From Phocaeicola dorei (GTDB lineage: Bacteria; Bacteroidota; Bacteroidia; Bacteroidales; Bacteroidaceae), in assembly GCF_013009555.1 (NCBI RefSeq), contig NZ_CP046176.1, positions 5,177,501-5,241,500 of the forward strand: DNA of 64,000 bases, in the 5' to 3' direction. The translations under genes were made by a program, and so were the position numbers. Of the stretch, positions 26,994-36,828 are shown one piece after another. Within the stretch, counting starts at the first letter, position 1. Every line of letters begins with the position of its first letter. Below the pieces are notes generated by a model. The model did not search any database. It had not been told where the DNA came from and worked only from the letters and a program-made list of their open reading frames with translations.

Positions 26994-27095
26994 AGCTTTG
27001 TTTTTTTATTAAGTATATAGTTTAAGTTTAAAAATCAGTCTGACTTGACAAAGTTCTTATTTTTTTTTGATATCCAATTAAATTATAGAGAAAAT

Positions 27096-27129
27096 TTTGA
27101 TAAAATATGCAGTTTTCTATCTATCTTTG
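27096..27129 (+). promoter_or_regulatory. Promoter of the threonine dehydrogenase gene
   Basis: TTTG (27096-27099) and TATCTTTG (27122-27129) with a 22-bp spacer, slightly longer than ideal. Leader about 30 nt. Confidence 0.5.
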
Positions 27130-27163
27130 CTTCCAAAAGGAAACTTAAAGCAAATAGCAAACT

Positions 27164-28117
27164 ATGAAAAATGTATTAATTATCGGCTCCACCGGTCAGA
27201 TCGGTTCGGAACTAACCATGAAATTGAGAAGTATTTACAATGGTAATATCGTAGCCGGATATATTCCCGGTGCCGAGCCTAAAGGGGAATTAAAAGAATC
27301 AGGCCCTTCTGCCATCGTAGATATCACCAATGAACAACAAATTGCCGAAACTGTATCAAAGTACAACATCGACACCATTTACAATCTGGCAGCCTTACTC
27401 TCGGCTGTAGCAGAAGCCAAACCTCAACTAGCATGGAAAATAGGCATGGGAGGCCTGTTTAATGTATTGGAAGTAGCACGCGAAATGGGTTGTGCCGTAT
27501 TTACCCCAAGTTCTATCGGTGTCTTCGGTAACAACACCCCTAAAGACAAGACTCCACAAGACACTATCCGTAATCCGCGTACCATGTATGGCGTTACAAA
27601 AGTATCAGGAGAATTACTGAGCGATTATTACCATATCCGTTTTGGTGTAGATACCCGTTCCGTTCGTTTCCCCGGATTAATTTCGTATGTCACACCTCCG
27701 GGTGGCGGGACCACTGATTATGCTGTAGACATCTATTATTCGGCTGTAAAAGGTGAAAAATTTGAATGTCCTATCGCAGCCGATACATTCATGGATATGA
27801 TGTATATGCCTGATGGTTTACGTGCAGCCATTGAAATCATGGAAGCGAATCCCGACAAACTAATTCATCGCAATTCGTTCAACATTGCTTCAATGAGTTT
27901 TGATCCGGAAATTATTTATAATAATATAAAGAAGTATATGCCTGACTTCCATATGGAGTACAAAGTAGATCCACTACGTCAAGCTATCGCCGAATCATGG
28001 CCGAACTCACTGGACGACACTTGTGCCCGTGAGGAATGGGGATGGAAACCGGAATATGATCTAGACAGTATGACACAGGATATGCTTGCCAAACTAAAAG
28101 TACGATTCAATAAATAA
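27164..28117 (+). CDS. L-threonine 3-dehydrogenase, epimerase-type short-chain fold
   Basis: A 317-residue NAD-dependent enzyme of the extended short-chain dehydrogenase family. The Rossmann motif is GSTGQIGSEL (8-17), and the catalytic Tyr142/Lys146 lie in MYGVTKVSGE with the Ser in TPSSIGVFG. Segments GLISYVTPPGGGTTDYAVDIYY and FDIM-type substrate loops match the UDP-galactose-epimerase-like threonine dehydrogenases rather than zinc Tdh. It oxidises L-threonine to 2-amino-3-oxobutyrate, the substrate of the divergently encoded Kbl. Ended by a very strong hairpin. Confidence 0.88.
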   Translation: MKNVLIIGSTGQIGSELTMKLRSIYNGNIVAGYIPGAEPKGELKESGPSAIVDITNEQQIAETVSKYNIDTIYNLAALLSAVAEAKPQLAWKIGMGGLFNVLEVAREMGCAVFTPSSIGVFGNNTPKDKTPQDTIRNPRTMYGVTKVSGELLSDYYHIRFGVDTRSVRFPGLISYVTPPGGGTTDYAVDIYYSAVKGEKFECPIAADTFMDMMYMPDGLRAAIEIMEANPDKLIHRNSFNIASMSFDPEIIYNNIKKYMPDFHMEYKVDPLRQAIAESWPNSLDDTCAREEWGWKPEYDLDSMTQDMLAKLKVRFNK

Positions 28118-28131
28118 ACCACTAATATTGA

Positions 28132-28193
28132 ATGTATAAAAATAGCCTTCTCTATCTTTTCCATATAGAATAGAGAAGGCTATTTTTATACAT
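28132..28193 (+). terminator. Terminator of the threonine dehydrogenase gene
   Basis: A 24-bp perfect inverted repeat (28132-28155 against 28170-28193) around core TAGCCTTCTCTAT, with a 14-nt loop and T-rich 3' arm. Confidence 0.9.
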
Positions 28194-28260
28194 TTCTTGC
28201 ACTTATATAAAATTTTGATCGTATCTTCGTGCAAATTAACATACTGATTAAAAACATACT

Positions 28261-29325
28261 ATGAATACAAGAGCTATTACCAAAAACAAGAAAGTCGTTA
28301 CATTCGGAGAAGTAATGTTAAGGCTGACCACCCCCAATTTTCAGCGCTTTTCCCAAACAAACGAGTTTATTGCTACTTATGGAGGAAGTGAAGCGAATGT
28401 AGCCATATCACTGGTCAACTTCGGCATCTCCACAGAATTCGTTACCAGACTTCCCGAGAATGCAATGGCACAAGCTTGTGTAAACTCACTCCAAGCTTAC
28501 GGATTAGGTACAGACGGCATTATTTATGGCGGGAAACGCATGGGATTATACTTTCTGGAGAGCGGTGCAGCATTTCGTAACTCCAATGTAGTATATGACC
28601 GTGAAGGATCTTCCTTTGCCACTTTACGTCCCGGCATGATAGACTGGGAAAAGATTCTTTCCGATGCAGGCTGGTTCCACTGGTCGGGTATAGCGGCGTC
28701 CCTGTCACAGGAAGGAGCAGATACCTGCCTGGAAGCACTACAAACAGCAGACCGTCTAGGGTTAACTATCTCGTGCGATTTGAATTTCCGCAAAAAATTA
28801 TGGAATTACGGTAAATCCGCTTCAGAAGTAATGCTCCCTCTTGTCCAATATAGTGATGTCATTTTTGGTGCAGAACCCGAATACAAAGAAATTTTCGGCA
28901 TTCCCCCGGTAGGTTTTAAAGCTGTAGACACCTCATATCCATTAGATTTGTCCGGTTTCAAAGTATTCGGTCAAAAAGTATCAGAACAAGCGCCCCGATG
29001 CCAGAAAATATTTCTGGAATTGCGTAATACCATCACTTCCAATCACAATCTGCTGGCAGCCATACTTTATTCTAAAGGGACATTAAGGCATACCGGTATT
29101 TACGATATTGTCCATGAGGTAGACCGTGTAGGTGCAGGAGATGCATTTGTAGGCGGCATGATTTATGGTTTGCTGACCTACTCCGACAATGACCAAAAAA
29201 CATTAGAATTCGCCCTTGCCGCATCTGCATTAAAAAATACCATATATGGAGATTTCAATCAAGTAACAGTAGAAGAAGTGGAAGGATTAATGCAAGGAAA
29301 CACTTCAGGAAGAGTAGTCAGATAA
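28261..29325 (+). CDS. kdgK: 2-dehydro-3-deoxygluconokinase (PfkB family)
   Basis: A 354-residue ribokinase-family sugar kinase. The N-terminal substrate motif is GGSEANVAISLVNFG (about 40-54), and the C-terminal PfkB signature is RVGAGDAFVGGMIYG with catalytic Asp294. Spacing and the FGEVMLRL start are typical of KDG kinases, which phosphorylate 2-keto-3-deoxygluconate from uronic acid or pectin breakdown. The usual partner aldolase (KDPG) is not adjacent. Another sugar acid is possible. Flanked by terminators, so monocistronic. Confidence 0.82.
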   Translation: MNTRAITKNKKVVTFGEVMLRLTTPNFQRFSQTNEFIATYGGSEANVAISLVNFGISTEFVTRLPENAMAQACVNSLQAYGLGTDGIIYGGKRMGLYFLESGAAFRNSNVVYDREGSSFATLRPGMIDWEKILSDAGWFHWSGIAASLSQEGADTCLEALQTADRLGLTISCDLNFRKKLWNYGKSASEVMLPLVQYSDVIFGAEPEYKEIFGIPPVGFKAVDTSYPLDLSGFKVFGQKVSEQAPRCQKIFLELRNTITSNHNLLAAILYSKGTLRHTGIYDIVHEVDRVGAGDAFVGGMIYGLLTYSDNDQKTLEFALAASALKNTIYGDFNQVTVEEVEGLMQGNTSGRVVR

Positions 29326-29501
29326 CTATTTTCATGATTATAGCCAAACAGAATTGATCTGCAAAATGTAGCGTAAAAAAGCAAGTTTACTTCATGGGGC
29401 AAGCAAGCTAAGTTACTTATCCAATGTACTTAAGTTTATTTTTGAAGCCACAGAAGATTCATCTATCCTTTTTCCACAAATCAATTCCATTCAGTCATTA
29501 T

Positions 29502-29544
29502 AAAAAGAGGAGGATTCTCATGATATGAGCATCCTCCTCTTTTT
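29502..29544. terminator. Bidirectional terminator between kdgK and secDF
   Basis: AAAAAGAGGAGGAT (29502-29515) and ATCCTCCTCTTTTT (29531-29544) pair perfectly, extended inward by CTCAT/ATGAG around a GAT loop. It serves both converging genes. The preceding 29326-29501 shows no gene. Confidence 0.9.
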
Positions 29545-29571
29545 ATTTATTTCTTAAAAGAAACTTTCTTT

Positions 29572-32559
29572 TTATGCCTTTGTTTCTTCCGGCATCTTGT
29601 TGCCCATAGTCAGGTAAGCGATAGGAGCAGCAATGAAGATAGAAGACAACGTACCGATCACAACGCCCAAAATCATTGCAAAAGCGAAGCTGCGGATACT
29701 GTCACCACCCAGCACAAAGATACACAACAATACGATTAATGTACTTAATGAAGTATTGATGGTACGAGCCAAAGTAGTATTCAGTGAATCGTTAAACAAC
29801 TGCATACGGTTACGTTTCGGATACAGACCGAAGAACTCACGGATACGGTCAAAGATAACCACCTTGTCATTGATAGAATAACCGATAGCGGTCAAAACGG
29901 CACCAATGAAGGTCTGGTCAATTTCCAATGAGAACGGAACCCATCCATAACATAATGAGTATGCACCGATAATCAGAATAGTATCGACAGCCAATGCAAC
30001 AGTCGCACCCACACTATAAGCTACATTGCGGAAACGCAGCAAGATATACAAACCGATAGCCACCAGTGCAAACAATACAGACCAAATAGCCGATGTCTTG
30101 ATATCATCAGCGATACTGGGACCTACTTTCTGAGAACTGATAATAGAACCACCGACACGATTATCACGATCAATAAAGATTTCCAATGTAGTACCTTCGC
30201 CCAGCAAGTTACCATCTTTCAAAGACTGATACAAGAACTCTTCAATTTCGGAGTCGATAGTAGGAGACTCTTCATTAATACGGTAGTTGGTTGTAATACG
30301 GATTGTCTTCTTATCCGTACCCAAGGCGATAGCCTGTACATTATCTTCTGTGATTTTCTTCTTCAACAAGTCACGCACTGTTTCAGGTTCAACCTGCTGT
30401 TCAAACTGAACTACGAAGTTACGTCCACCGGTAAAGTCAATACTCTGCGCCAAACCACGGATAAAGAATGAAATGATACAGATAACGATAATCGCTCCGA
30501 ATACCGTGAATGAACGTTTCATCATTCCCATAAAGTTGTAATTCACGTTCTGCATCAGGTTCTTGGAAATCCCTGTAGTGAATGTCAAGTTCAACCACTT
30601 GTCTTTATTCATGAAGTGCTCATAAACAATACGAGTCAAGAATACTGCTGTAAAGAATGAGCAGAGGATACCGATAATCAACGTAGTGGCAAAACCACGG
30701 ATCGGCCCCGTACCGAAATAGAACAGAATGATACCAGTGATAATTGATGTCAAGTTTGAGTCAAAAATAGCAGAGAATGCGTTAGAATAACCGTCTGCTA
30801 AAGCAGCCTTAACAGTTTTACCGGCTCTCAATTCTTCTTTTGTACGTTCATAAATCAACACGTTAGCATCTACAGCCATACCCAATGACAACACCATACC
30901 GGCAATACCAGACATGGTCAGTGCAGCTTGGAACGAGGTAAGGATTCCTAATGTGAAGAAGAAGTTAACAACCAATGCGCAGTTGGCAACCATACCCGGA
31001 ATCAATCCGTACATAGCGCACATATAGATCATCAACAGAATCAACGCAACAACAAATGAAATGATACCTTGATTGATAGATTCCTGACCCAATGACGGAC
31101 CAACGATATCCTCCTGAACGATACGTGCAGGAGCAGGCATCTTACCAGACTTCAATACGTTAGCCAAGTCTTTTGTCACCTCCGGAGTAAAGTTACCGGT
31201 AATCTGAGAGTGTCCGCCCGTAATTTCACCGTTTACATTCGGAGCGCTGTATACGTAACCATCCAGTACGATAGCGATAGCCTTGCCTACATTGTTCTTT
31301 GTCAGAACAGCCCAGCGGCGCGCGCCGTCAGTGTTCATAGACATACTGACACAAGGCTTGTTGAACTGGTCATATTCATCTTTAGCATCAGTGATCACAT
31401 CACCTTCCAACGGAGCACGTCCGTTACGTTCAGTAGACTTGATAGCATACAATTCAAAGATACGTCCCTGCTTGTCAAAATCAGCAGCCTTTACACCCCA
31501 TTTCAAACGAAGATCTTTCGGCAACATTTCTTTCACTTCTTTCATAGCAAGGTACTGGTTTACCTGAGCAGTATCTTTATAATCGGCATAACCTACCACC
31601 GACCCGTAACCATTCGGATTTAATTGAAGAACAGAAGCCAACGGATGTTCTTTCTTCATCTGCTCCATTGCGGCAGAGTTACTTGCCGTTTCGCCTTTCA
31701 ATGCGGCTGCAAGACTGTCGGCAGCAGAAATTGCAGAAGCCTGTGCAACAGCAACAGTATCAGCTGCTACAGAATCAGCAGAAGCAGCACCACTTTCAAC
31801 AGCAAGAATATCACGCAGTCTGTTATCTACAGAAGAAAGATAAGGAACTATTTCTTTTGCGTCGAAAGTTTCCCAGAATTCCAAGTTAGCAGATCCCTGC
31901 AACAGTTTTCTGACACGTTCCGGTTCTTTGATACCCGGTAGTTCCACCATGATACGGCCCATCTTTCCTTCCAATGCCTGAATGTTAGGCTGTGCCACAC
32001 CAAAACGGTCAATACGTGTACGTAATACATTATAAGAGTTGTCGATAGCAGCCTTTACCTCTTCGCGCAATACTTTTTCAACTTCACTGTCGGAACTGCG
32101 GGTGGTTACTTTGTCTTTCAACTGCTGAGTAGCAAATAATTCAGCCAATTTGCCATTGGGAGCTTGTTTCTTATACTCTTTTACAAAAAGAGTGATAAAG
32201 TCATCCTGACTAGTGATAGATTGTTTTGATGCTTCTGCAACCGCTTTGTTAAAAGCTTCATCAGTCTTGTTGTCAGCCAAAGCCTTCACTACATCCGGTA
32301 CAGAAACTTCAAGGATAACGTTCATACCACCTTTCAGGTCTAGACCCAGACCAATCTCCATCTCGCGACACTGTTTCAGCGTATAACTACCCAAATAAAC
32401 TTTTTCATTCTGCATAGAATCAAGGTAATGTGCTTCACCTTTCGGGTCCTGTGCCGCTTTGTCCATGTGATAGCGGGTCACAAAAGAGAAAGAAAGATAA
32501 AACACACATACAAGGGTGAGTAATACCGCAAAAACCTTTACAAATCCTTTGTTTTGCAT
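29572..32559 (-). CDS. secDF: Protein-export membrane protein SecDF (fused)
   Basis: A 995-residue fusion of SecD and SecF, the common form in Bacteroidetes. After a first membrane segment (about 9-28), the large periplasmic SecD region follows (LGLDLKGGMNVILEVSVPDVV, about 72-92, is the D1 motif). The C-terminal SecD membrane block contains GMAVDANVLIYERTKEELRAG. SecF begins near 680 with a second set (GRNFVVQFE ... TAIGYSINDKVVIFDRIRE). SecDF uses the proton gradient to pull exported proteins across the inner membrane with SecYEG. A low-complexity serine/alanine-rich insert sits at about 250-300. Monocistronic. Confidence 0.96.
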   Translation of the reverse strand: MQNKGFVKVFAVLLTLVCVFYLSFSFVTRYHMDKAAQDPKGEAHYLDSMQNEKVYLGSYTLKQCREMEIGLGLDLKGGMNVILEVSVPDVVKALADNKTDEAFNKAVAEASKQSITSQDDFITLFVKEYKKQAPNGKLAELFATQQLKDKVTTRSSDSEVEKVLREEVKAAIDNSYNVLRTRIDRFGVAQPNIQALEGKMGRIMVELPGIKEPERVRKLLQGSANLEFWETFDAKEIVPYLSSVDNRLRDILAVESGAASADSVAADTVAVAQASAISAADSLAAALKGETASNSAAMEQMKKEHPLASVLQLNPNGYGSVVGYADYKDTAQVNQYLAMKEVKEMLPKDLRLKWGVKAADFDKQGRIFELYAIKSTERNGRAPLEGDVITDAKDEYDQFNKPCVSMSMNTDGARRWAVLTKNNVGKAIAIVLDGYVYSAPNVNGEITGGHSQITGNFTPEVTKDLANVLKSGKMPAPARIVQEDIVGPSLGQESINQGIISFVVALILLMIYMCAMYGLIPGMVANCALVVNFFFTLGILTSFQAALTMSGIAGMVLSLGMAVDANVLIYERTKEELRAGKTVKAALADGYSNAFSAIFDSNLTSIITGIILFYFGTGPIRGFATTLIIGILCSFFTAVFLTRIVYEHFMNKDKWLNLTFTTGISKNLMQNVNYNFMGMMKRSFTVFGAIIVICIISFFIRGLAQSIDFTGGRNFVVQFEQQVEPETVRDLLKKKITEDNVQAIALGTDKKTIRITTNYRINEESPTIDSEIEEFLYQSLKDGNLLGEGTTLEIFIDRDNRVGGSIISSQKVGPSIADDIKTSAIWSVLFALVAIGLYILLRFRNVAYSVGATVALAVDTILIIGAYSLCYGWVPFSLEIDQTFIGAVLTAIGYSINDKVVIFDRIREFFGLYPKRNRMQLFNDSLNTTLARTINTSLSTLIVLLCIFVLGGDSIRSFAFAMILGVVIGTLSSIFIAAPIAYLTMGNKMPEETKA

Positions 32560-32617
32560 GTTACTTTGAAATTTATTATTTTTACTTTTTGATTAATTCT
32601 TAGTTTATACAAGGTTG

Positions 32618-32625
32618 CAAATATA
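32618..32625 (-). promoter_or_regulatory. -7 element of secDF
   Basis: Minus-strand TATATTTG about 60 bp before the start; no matching -33 box at 19-20 bp. Confidence 0.45.
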
Positions 32626-32685
32626 GTTTTTTTTTCACATTCCCACGGTATCAAACACAAATATTTAGATTCCAAAAGAGAAAAA

Positions 32686-32712
32686 AGGCTGCAAAAGCAT
32701 TTTTTGCAGCCT
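32686..32712 (-). terminator. Terminator of the dcp-type operon
   Basis: AGGCTGCAAAA (32686-32696) pairs with TTTTGCAGCCT (32702-32712); on the minus strand a run of T follows. It ends transcription of the peptidase gene just before the secDF promoter. Confidence 0.85.
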
Positions 32713-32737
32713 AAATTATTCTATCTCACAGCCTATT

Positions 32738-34825
32738 TTATTTCAAACCCCTATTTTTAAGCAAGGGCTCCAAGCTGGGATCAGCCCCACGAAAACCTCT
32801 GTAAAGGGTCATAGGATCTTCCGTTCCACCTTTCTCTAGAATATTTTTACGGAAAGAGTCTGCGGTATTTTTATCGAACACTCCATGTTCTTTAAACGCT
32901 TCAAAAGCATCCGTGTCAAGAACTTCTGCCCATAGATAGCTGTAATACCCAGCAGCATATCCACCTATAATATGACTAAAATAAGTGGCGCGATACCGAG
33001 GAGCTATTTCAGGAATCAGCCCCAGCTTGTCCATCGTTTCTTTTTCAAAAGCAACGACATTCAGATTTTCTGTATCAGTCAGGTTATGCAGTTCCATATC
33101 AAGCAAAGCGGCTGCCAATAATTCCGTAGTCATAAAACCTTGATTAAAAGTACCCTGATTTTGGATTTTCGTAATCAACTCATCCGGAATCACTTCTCTT
33201 GTTTCATAATGCTTGGCATAGAGTTTCAGCACTTCAGGTTCTACAGCCCAGTGTTCCATAATCTGTGAAGGAAGTTCTACAAAATCCTGCGCCACACTGG
33301 TACCAGACACTCCTTTGTAGTTACACTTGGTCAGCATACCGTGCAATGCATGTCCAAACTCATGAAACATGGTTTCCACCTCATCCAAAGTCAGTAAAGA
33401 AGGCATATTTCCTGCAGGTTTAGTAAAACTTGCCACATTATAAATTAAAGGACGTACTTCACCGGCCTGTTCACGAAAATTACTCATCCATGCGCCACCA
33501 CGCTTACCTGCGCGTGGAAAGTAATCTGCATAGAACAATCCCAAAAATGAGCCATCGGCATCCTTTACTTCATACACTTTCACATCAGACTCATATACGG
33601 GCACATCATTCAGTTCGGTCAATGTAATGCCATACAATTTGTTGGCCACGGTATACAATCCGCTACGCACATCTTCCAAACTGAAATAGGGCTTGATTTC
33701 ATCTTCATTCAAATCATACTTTTCCTGACGCAATTTTTCGGCATAATACCACCAGTCCCATGCAGCCAGCTTCTCTCCCTTACCTTCCTTATCCATTATT
33801 TTCTGCAACTCGGCGGCCTCTTTCTTTGCATTTTCCAGTGAGTATCCCCACAGGTTATTCAAGAAATCCATGACTGTCTGCGAATTCTTAGCCATGTTCT
33901 CATCCAGTACAAAATTGGAATAACAATCGAATCCTAATAATTTTGCCTGTTCCAAACGCAATGCCATGATCTTTCCCAATATCTCTTTATTGTCATTCGC
34001 ATCATCATGATTCCCCCGGTTGATATAAGCTTCATAAATATTTTTTCTTAGCTCACGGTTTTCAGCATATTGCAAAAAAGGCAAGCGACTGGAGTTTTGC
34101 AAAGTGAATAGCCATTTCCCTTCTTTTCCAGCAGCTTTCGCTTCCTCTGCGGCCCCCGCTTTCACCCATTCGGGTAACCCGGCCAAATCAGCCTCATTCT
34201 CGATAACCAACTGATAAGCGTTATTCTCATTTAAGATATGATTGTCGAAAGCAATCCCCAAAGTCGACAATTCTTTATTGATCTCCCTCAAACGGGATTG
34301 TTTTCCGGCATCCAGTCCGGCACCCGAACGGACAAAAGCTTTATAATACTTGTCCAACAGCCGGTGTTGCTCAGTCGTAAGAGTTATCTTACCTTCCTTT
34401 TCCTGTTGATGCACATCAGCCACCCGTTTATACAAATCCTGATTCAAATAAATATTATCACTATGTTCTGAAAGTACAGGAGCCATCTTTTCATTCAAGG
34501 CCGTCAACGAATCATTTGTATCCGCTTCGGTCAATGCAAAAAACACCCCACTTACTCTCGCCAGAATCCCGCCACTTTTATCCAGCGCCACAATGGTATT
34601 TTCAAAAGTAGGTTCCTCGGGATTATCAACTATTGCCTTAATTTCCGCATTCTGCTCCTCTATTCCCTTCAAGAAAGCAGGCTCATAATGCTCCAGTCTG
34701 ATCTTAGTAAAATCGGGAGCACCGTACTCGGTCTGGAATTCCGTAAAGAACGGATTTATTTCTGTTTTCTGTTCACATGCACACATTACACAACACGTCG
34801 CTAACGTAAATAATAGTCTTTTCAT
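32738..34825 (-). CDS. M3-family peptidyl-dipeptidase (Dcp type), lipoprotein
   Basis: A 695-residue zinc metallopeptidase of family M3. The zinc motif is HEFGH at 488-492 in TMFHEFGHALHGML, with the third ligand expected in the downstream FVELPSQIMEHW segment. A lipoprotein signal (TCCVMCAC) suggests export, unlike cytosolic E. coli Dcp. It removes C-terminal dipeptides from peptides. Last gene of a four-gene minus-strand run behind two rhomboids and an EEP protein (26-bp gap), which suggests linked roles at the envelope. Dcp versus oligopeptidase A cannot be settled by eye. Confidence 0.9.
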   Translation of the reverse strand: MKRLLFTLATCCVMCACEQKTEINPFFTEFQTEYGAPDFTKIRLEHYEPAFLKGIEEQNAEIKAIVDNPEEPTFENTIVALDKSGGILARVSGVFFALTEADTNDSLTALNEKMAPVLSEHSDNIYLNQDLYKRVADVHQQEKEGKITLTTEQHRLLDKYYKAFVRSGAGLDAGKQSRLREINKELSTLGIAFDNHILNENNAYQLVIENEADLAGLPEWVKAGAAEEAKAAGKEGKWLFTLQNSSRLPFLQYAENRELRKNIYEAYINRGNHDDANDNKEILGKIMALRLEQAKLLGFDCYSNFVLDENMAKNSQTVMDFLNNLWGYSLENAKKEAAELQKIMDKEGKGEKLAAWDWWYYAEKLRQEKYDLNEDEIKPYFSLEDVRSGLYTVANKLYGITLTELNDVPVYESDVKVYEVKDADGSFLGLFYADYFPRAGKRGGAWMSNFREQAGEVRPLIYNVASFTKPAGNMPSLLTLDEVETMFHEFGHALHGMLTKCNYKGVSGTSVAQDFVELPSQIMEHWAVEPEVLKLYAKHYETREVIPDELITKIQNQGTFNQGFMTTELLAAALLDMELHNLTDTENLNVVAFEKETMDKLGLIPEIAPRYRATYFSHIIGGYAAGYYSYLWAEVLDTDAFEAFKEHGVFDKNTADSFRKNILEKGGTEDPMTLYRGFRGADPSLEPLLKNRGLK

Positions 34826-34851
34826 AATCTGTCAATTAAAGGTATGTAAAA

Positions 34852-35931
34852 TCACTTCTCCGCCACATAACACCAAATGGGGTAATGATCCGAACTCTTT
34901 ATCGTATTATCCACCGTACAACGGTAAGATTTTAAATTCTTGCTCAATAAAATATTGTCTATTCTGAAATAAAAATGATTTTGATTATAAGATATGCCAA
35001 AGCCGTTTCCCGACTCCACAAAAGCATCATTCAGACCTTCCCCTACCACCCTGTGAGTGTATGATATAGGAGAATCATTGAAGTCACCGCATACAATTAT
35101 GCCTCCCCCTTTGTAACCGGCCACCAAACGAGCTATGGAATCAGCCTGAACGGCACGTATAGCCGATGCTTCCGCCAGTTTTCTGATCAGCAAACGAGAC
35201 CCTTGCGATACCTTTTGCTTATCAGGGTCCTTCATCATTTCGCGATAGACTTCTTTATCCTTCTCAGTCAGCTTATTGGATTCCAGATGATTATTAACAA
35301 CCAGCAAGGTATCACCATTCACTTTGATTTTATAAGCAATGGAACCATTGTTAAGGCTGGCATATCTCACCGGATGTGCCGACAAAATAGGAAAACGGGA
35401 ATAACAACCCAAACCGTTAGCCCCTGATATCTTATAATAATTTTTATAAGGATAATCTCTTAAAGCATAATCCACCTCTTTCTTGGTTAACCGTCCCCCT
35501 ACAATATATTCCTGCAGGCAGATTATATCCGCATTGCTGTTTCTTAAATATTCCAACACAGGGTTCGGATTATCCTTGGTGTTCGCACGGTTCTTCTCAA
35601 AGGCCATCGTATTGTAGGATAAGAATTTGATTGCCCCTTCCGGTACATCAGATACAAATACATTGACTGGAAAATAAGTACGGATAGCACCAATGGAACA
35701 TACCAAGCCTAAAAATGAAAGCAACGCATATTTACGATAAATCACCAACCAAAAGACCAGAAACAAAAGATTAACAATCAAAAAAGCAGGAAAAGCCAAA
35801 CCGGCACATGACCATACCGGATGAGCCACAGGATCAATATAAGGGCTGTAAGCACATACCAGTAACAATACCACCATACACAAGTTTATGCCCAGTAGTA
35901 TCCATCCCAAAAAACGACCAATATATTTCAT
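34852..35931 (-). CDS. Membrane-anchored endonuclease/exonuclease/phosphatase-family protein
   Basis: A 359-residue protein. Three hydrophobic segments lie in the first 100 residues, followed by an EEP domain: KFLSYNTMAFEKN, ADIICLQEYIV (catalytic Glu), VVNNHLES, VCGDFNDSPISYTH (Asp-Asn) and the final SSDHYPIWCYV (Asp-His). All catalytic positions are present, so hydrolysis of a phosphodiester or phosphomonoester is expected; nucleic acid, lipid head group and sugar phosphate are all possible. Because the catalytic part would face the periplasm or cytoplasm depending on topology, I cannot say more. It starts 3 bp after the second rhomboid gene. Confidence 0.85.
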   Translation of the reverse strand: MKYIGRFLGWILLGINLCMVVLLLVCAYSPYIDPVAHPVWSCAGLAFPAFLIVNLLFLVFWLVIYRKYALLSFLGLVCSIGAIRTYFPVNVFVSDVPEGAIKFLSYNTMAFEKNRANTKDNPNPVLEYLRNSNADIICLQEYIVGGRLTKKEVDYALRDYPYKNYYKISGANGLGCYSRFPILSAHPVRYASLNNGSIAYKIKVNGDTLLVVNNHLESNKLTEKDKEVYREMMKDPDKQKVSQGSRLLIRKLAEASAIRAVQADSIARLVAGYKGGGIIVCGDFNDSPISYTHRVVGEGLNDAFVESGNGFGISYNQNHFYFRIDNILLSKNLKSYRCTVDNTIKSSDHYPIWCYVAEK

Positions 35932-35934
35932 ATA

Positions 35935-36828
35935 TCACTTCTTGCTCGCATCAAACAAGCTTTTCTTCTCTTCGGTAGTCAGACTGTTATAACCAGATTT
36001 CTTTAATTTATCCAATATACGGTCTATCTCCTCACTTTGCTGTTTTTTACGGGCATTATAATCGTAATCTTTTGCCTTATCACCATAATGAACTTTCATC
36101 TTCGGCTTTTTCGATTGACGACGAAACGAAAGGCCTTCTGAGAAGCAATCCAAGCATCGGTTTATCCATGACGTAGCATCATGTCCGCGGGACAATCCGG
36201 AAGCAAACCACCATCCGGCCAGAGCACCTCCTAAATGAGCGATATGGCCACCGGCATTGCCCGATGTCATAAACAGCAAATCGGTCACAACCATAAACAA
36301 AGCCACATACTTCAACCTAACAGTCCCAATAAACATAAAGTTTACTCTATATTCCGGTGCACGTACCGCAGTAGCTACAACAATAGCAAGTACGGAAGCT
36401 GATGCTCCCAACAAATAAGAATAATACAAAGAATCACTGAAATAAGGAAAAACATTGTAAGCGATCATATACAACAAACCGCCACAAATACCTCCCAACA
36501 GATAGAGTCCGCGGAAATGCTTTGCCGAGAAAAGAGACAGAAACATCTGCCCGAACCAATAAAGCCACAGCATATTAAACAGCAAATGCAAAATGCCTGC
36601 ATGCATGAACATATAAGTCAGCAAAGACCAAGGCTGCTTGACAAACTGCAACGTCCAGGCCGGCAGTTCCAAATATTGAAGCACAAATGCTCCATTCCGG
36701 TTGAACAGCATCCATAAAATCCCCAATAAGGAAGTTACAATGAATACCCCTACATTAATATATATAAACTGGATATATATGTTCCCTTTGTTGAAGCTAT
36801 TTTTCAAATCAGTAATAAAACTGCCCAT
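35935..36828 (-). CDS. Rhomboid intramembrane protease with C-terminal extension
   Basis: A 297-residue rhomboid-family serine protease. Catalytic Ser143 lies in GASASVL and His198 in GGHIAHLGG, with HLLFNMLWL as the family's helix-2 region. The last 80 residues form a charged cytoplasmic tail (KKPKMKVHYGDKAKDYDYNARKKQQSEEIDRILDKLKKSGYNSLTTEEKKSLF), a conserved C-terminal helical domain in Bacteroidetes rhomboids. It cleaves transmembrane substrates in the membrane. Its start overlaps the first rhomboid gene by 20 bp, so the two are translationally coupled. Confidence 0.9.
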   Translation of the reverse strand: MGSFITDLKNSFNKGNIYIQFIYINVGVFIVTSLLGILWMLFNRNGAFVLQYLELPAWTLQFVKQPWSLLTYMFMHAGILHLLFNMLWLYWFGQMFLSLFSAKHFRGLYLLGGICGGLLYMIAYNVFPYFSDSLYYSYLLGASASVLAIVVATAVRAPEYRVNFMFIGTVRLKYVALFMVVTDLLFMTSGNAGGHIAHLGGALAGWWFASGLSRGHDATSWINRCLDCFSEGLSFRRQSKKPKMKVHYGDKAKDYDYNARKKQQSEEIDRILDKLKKSGYNSLTTEEKKSLFDASKK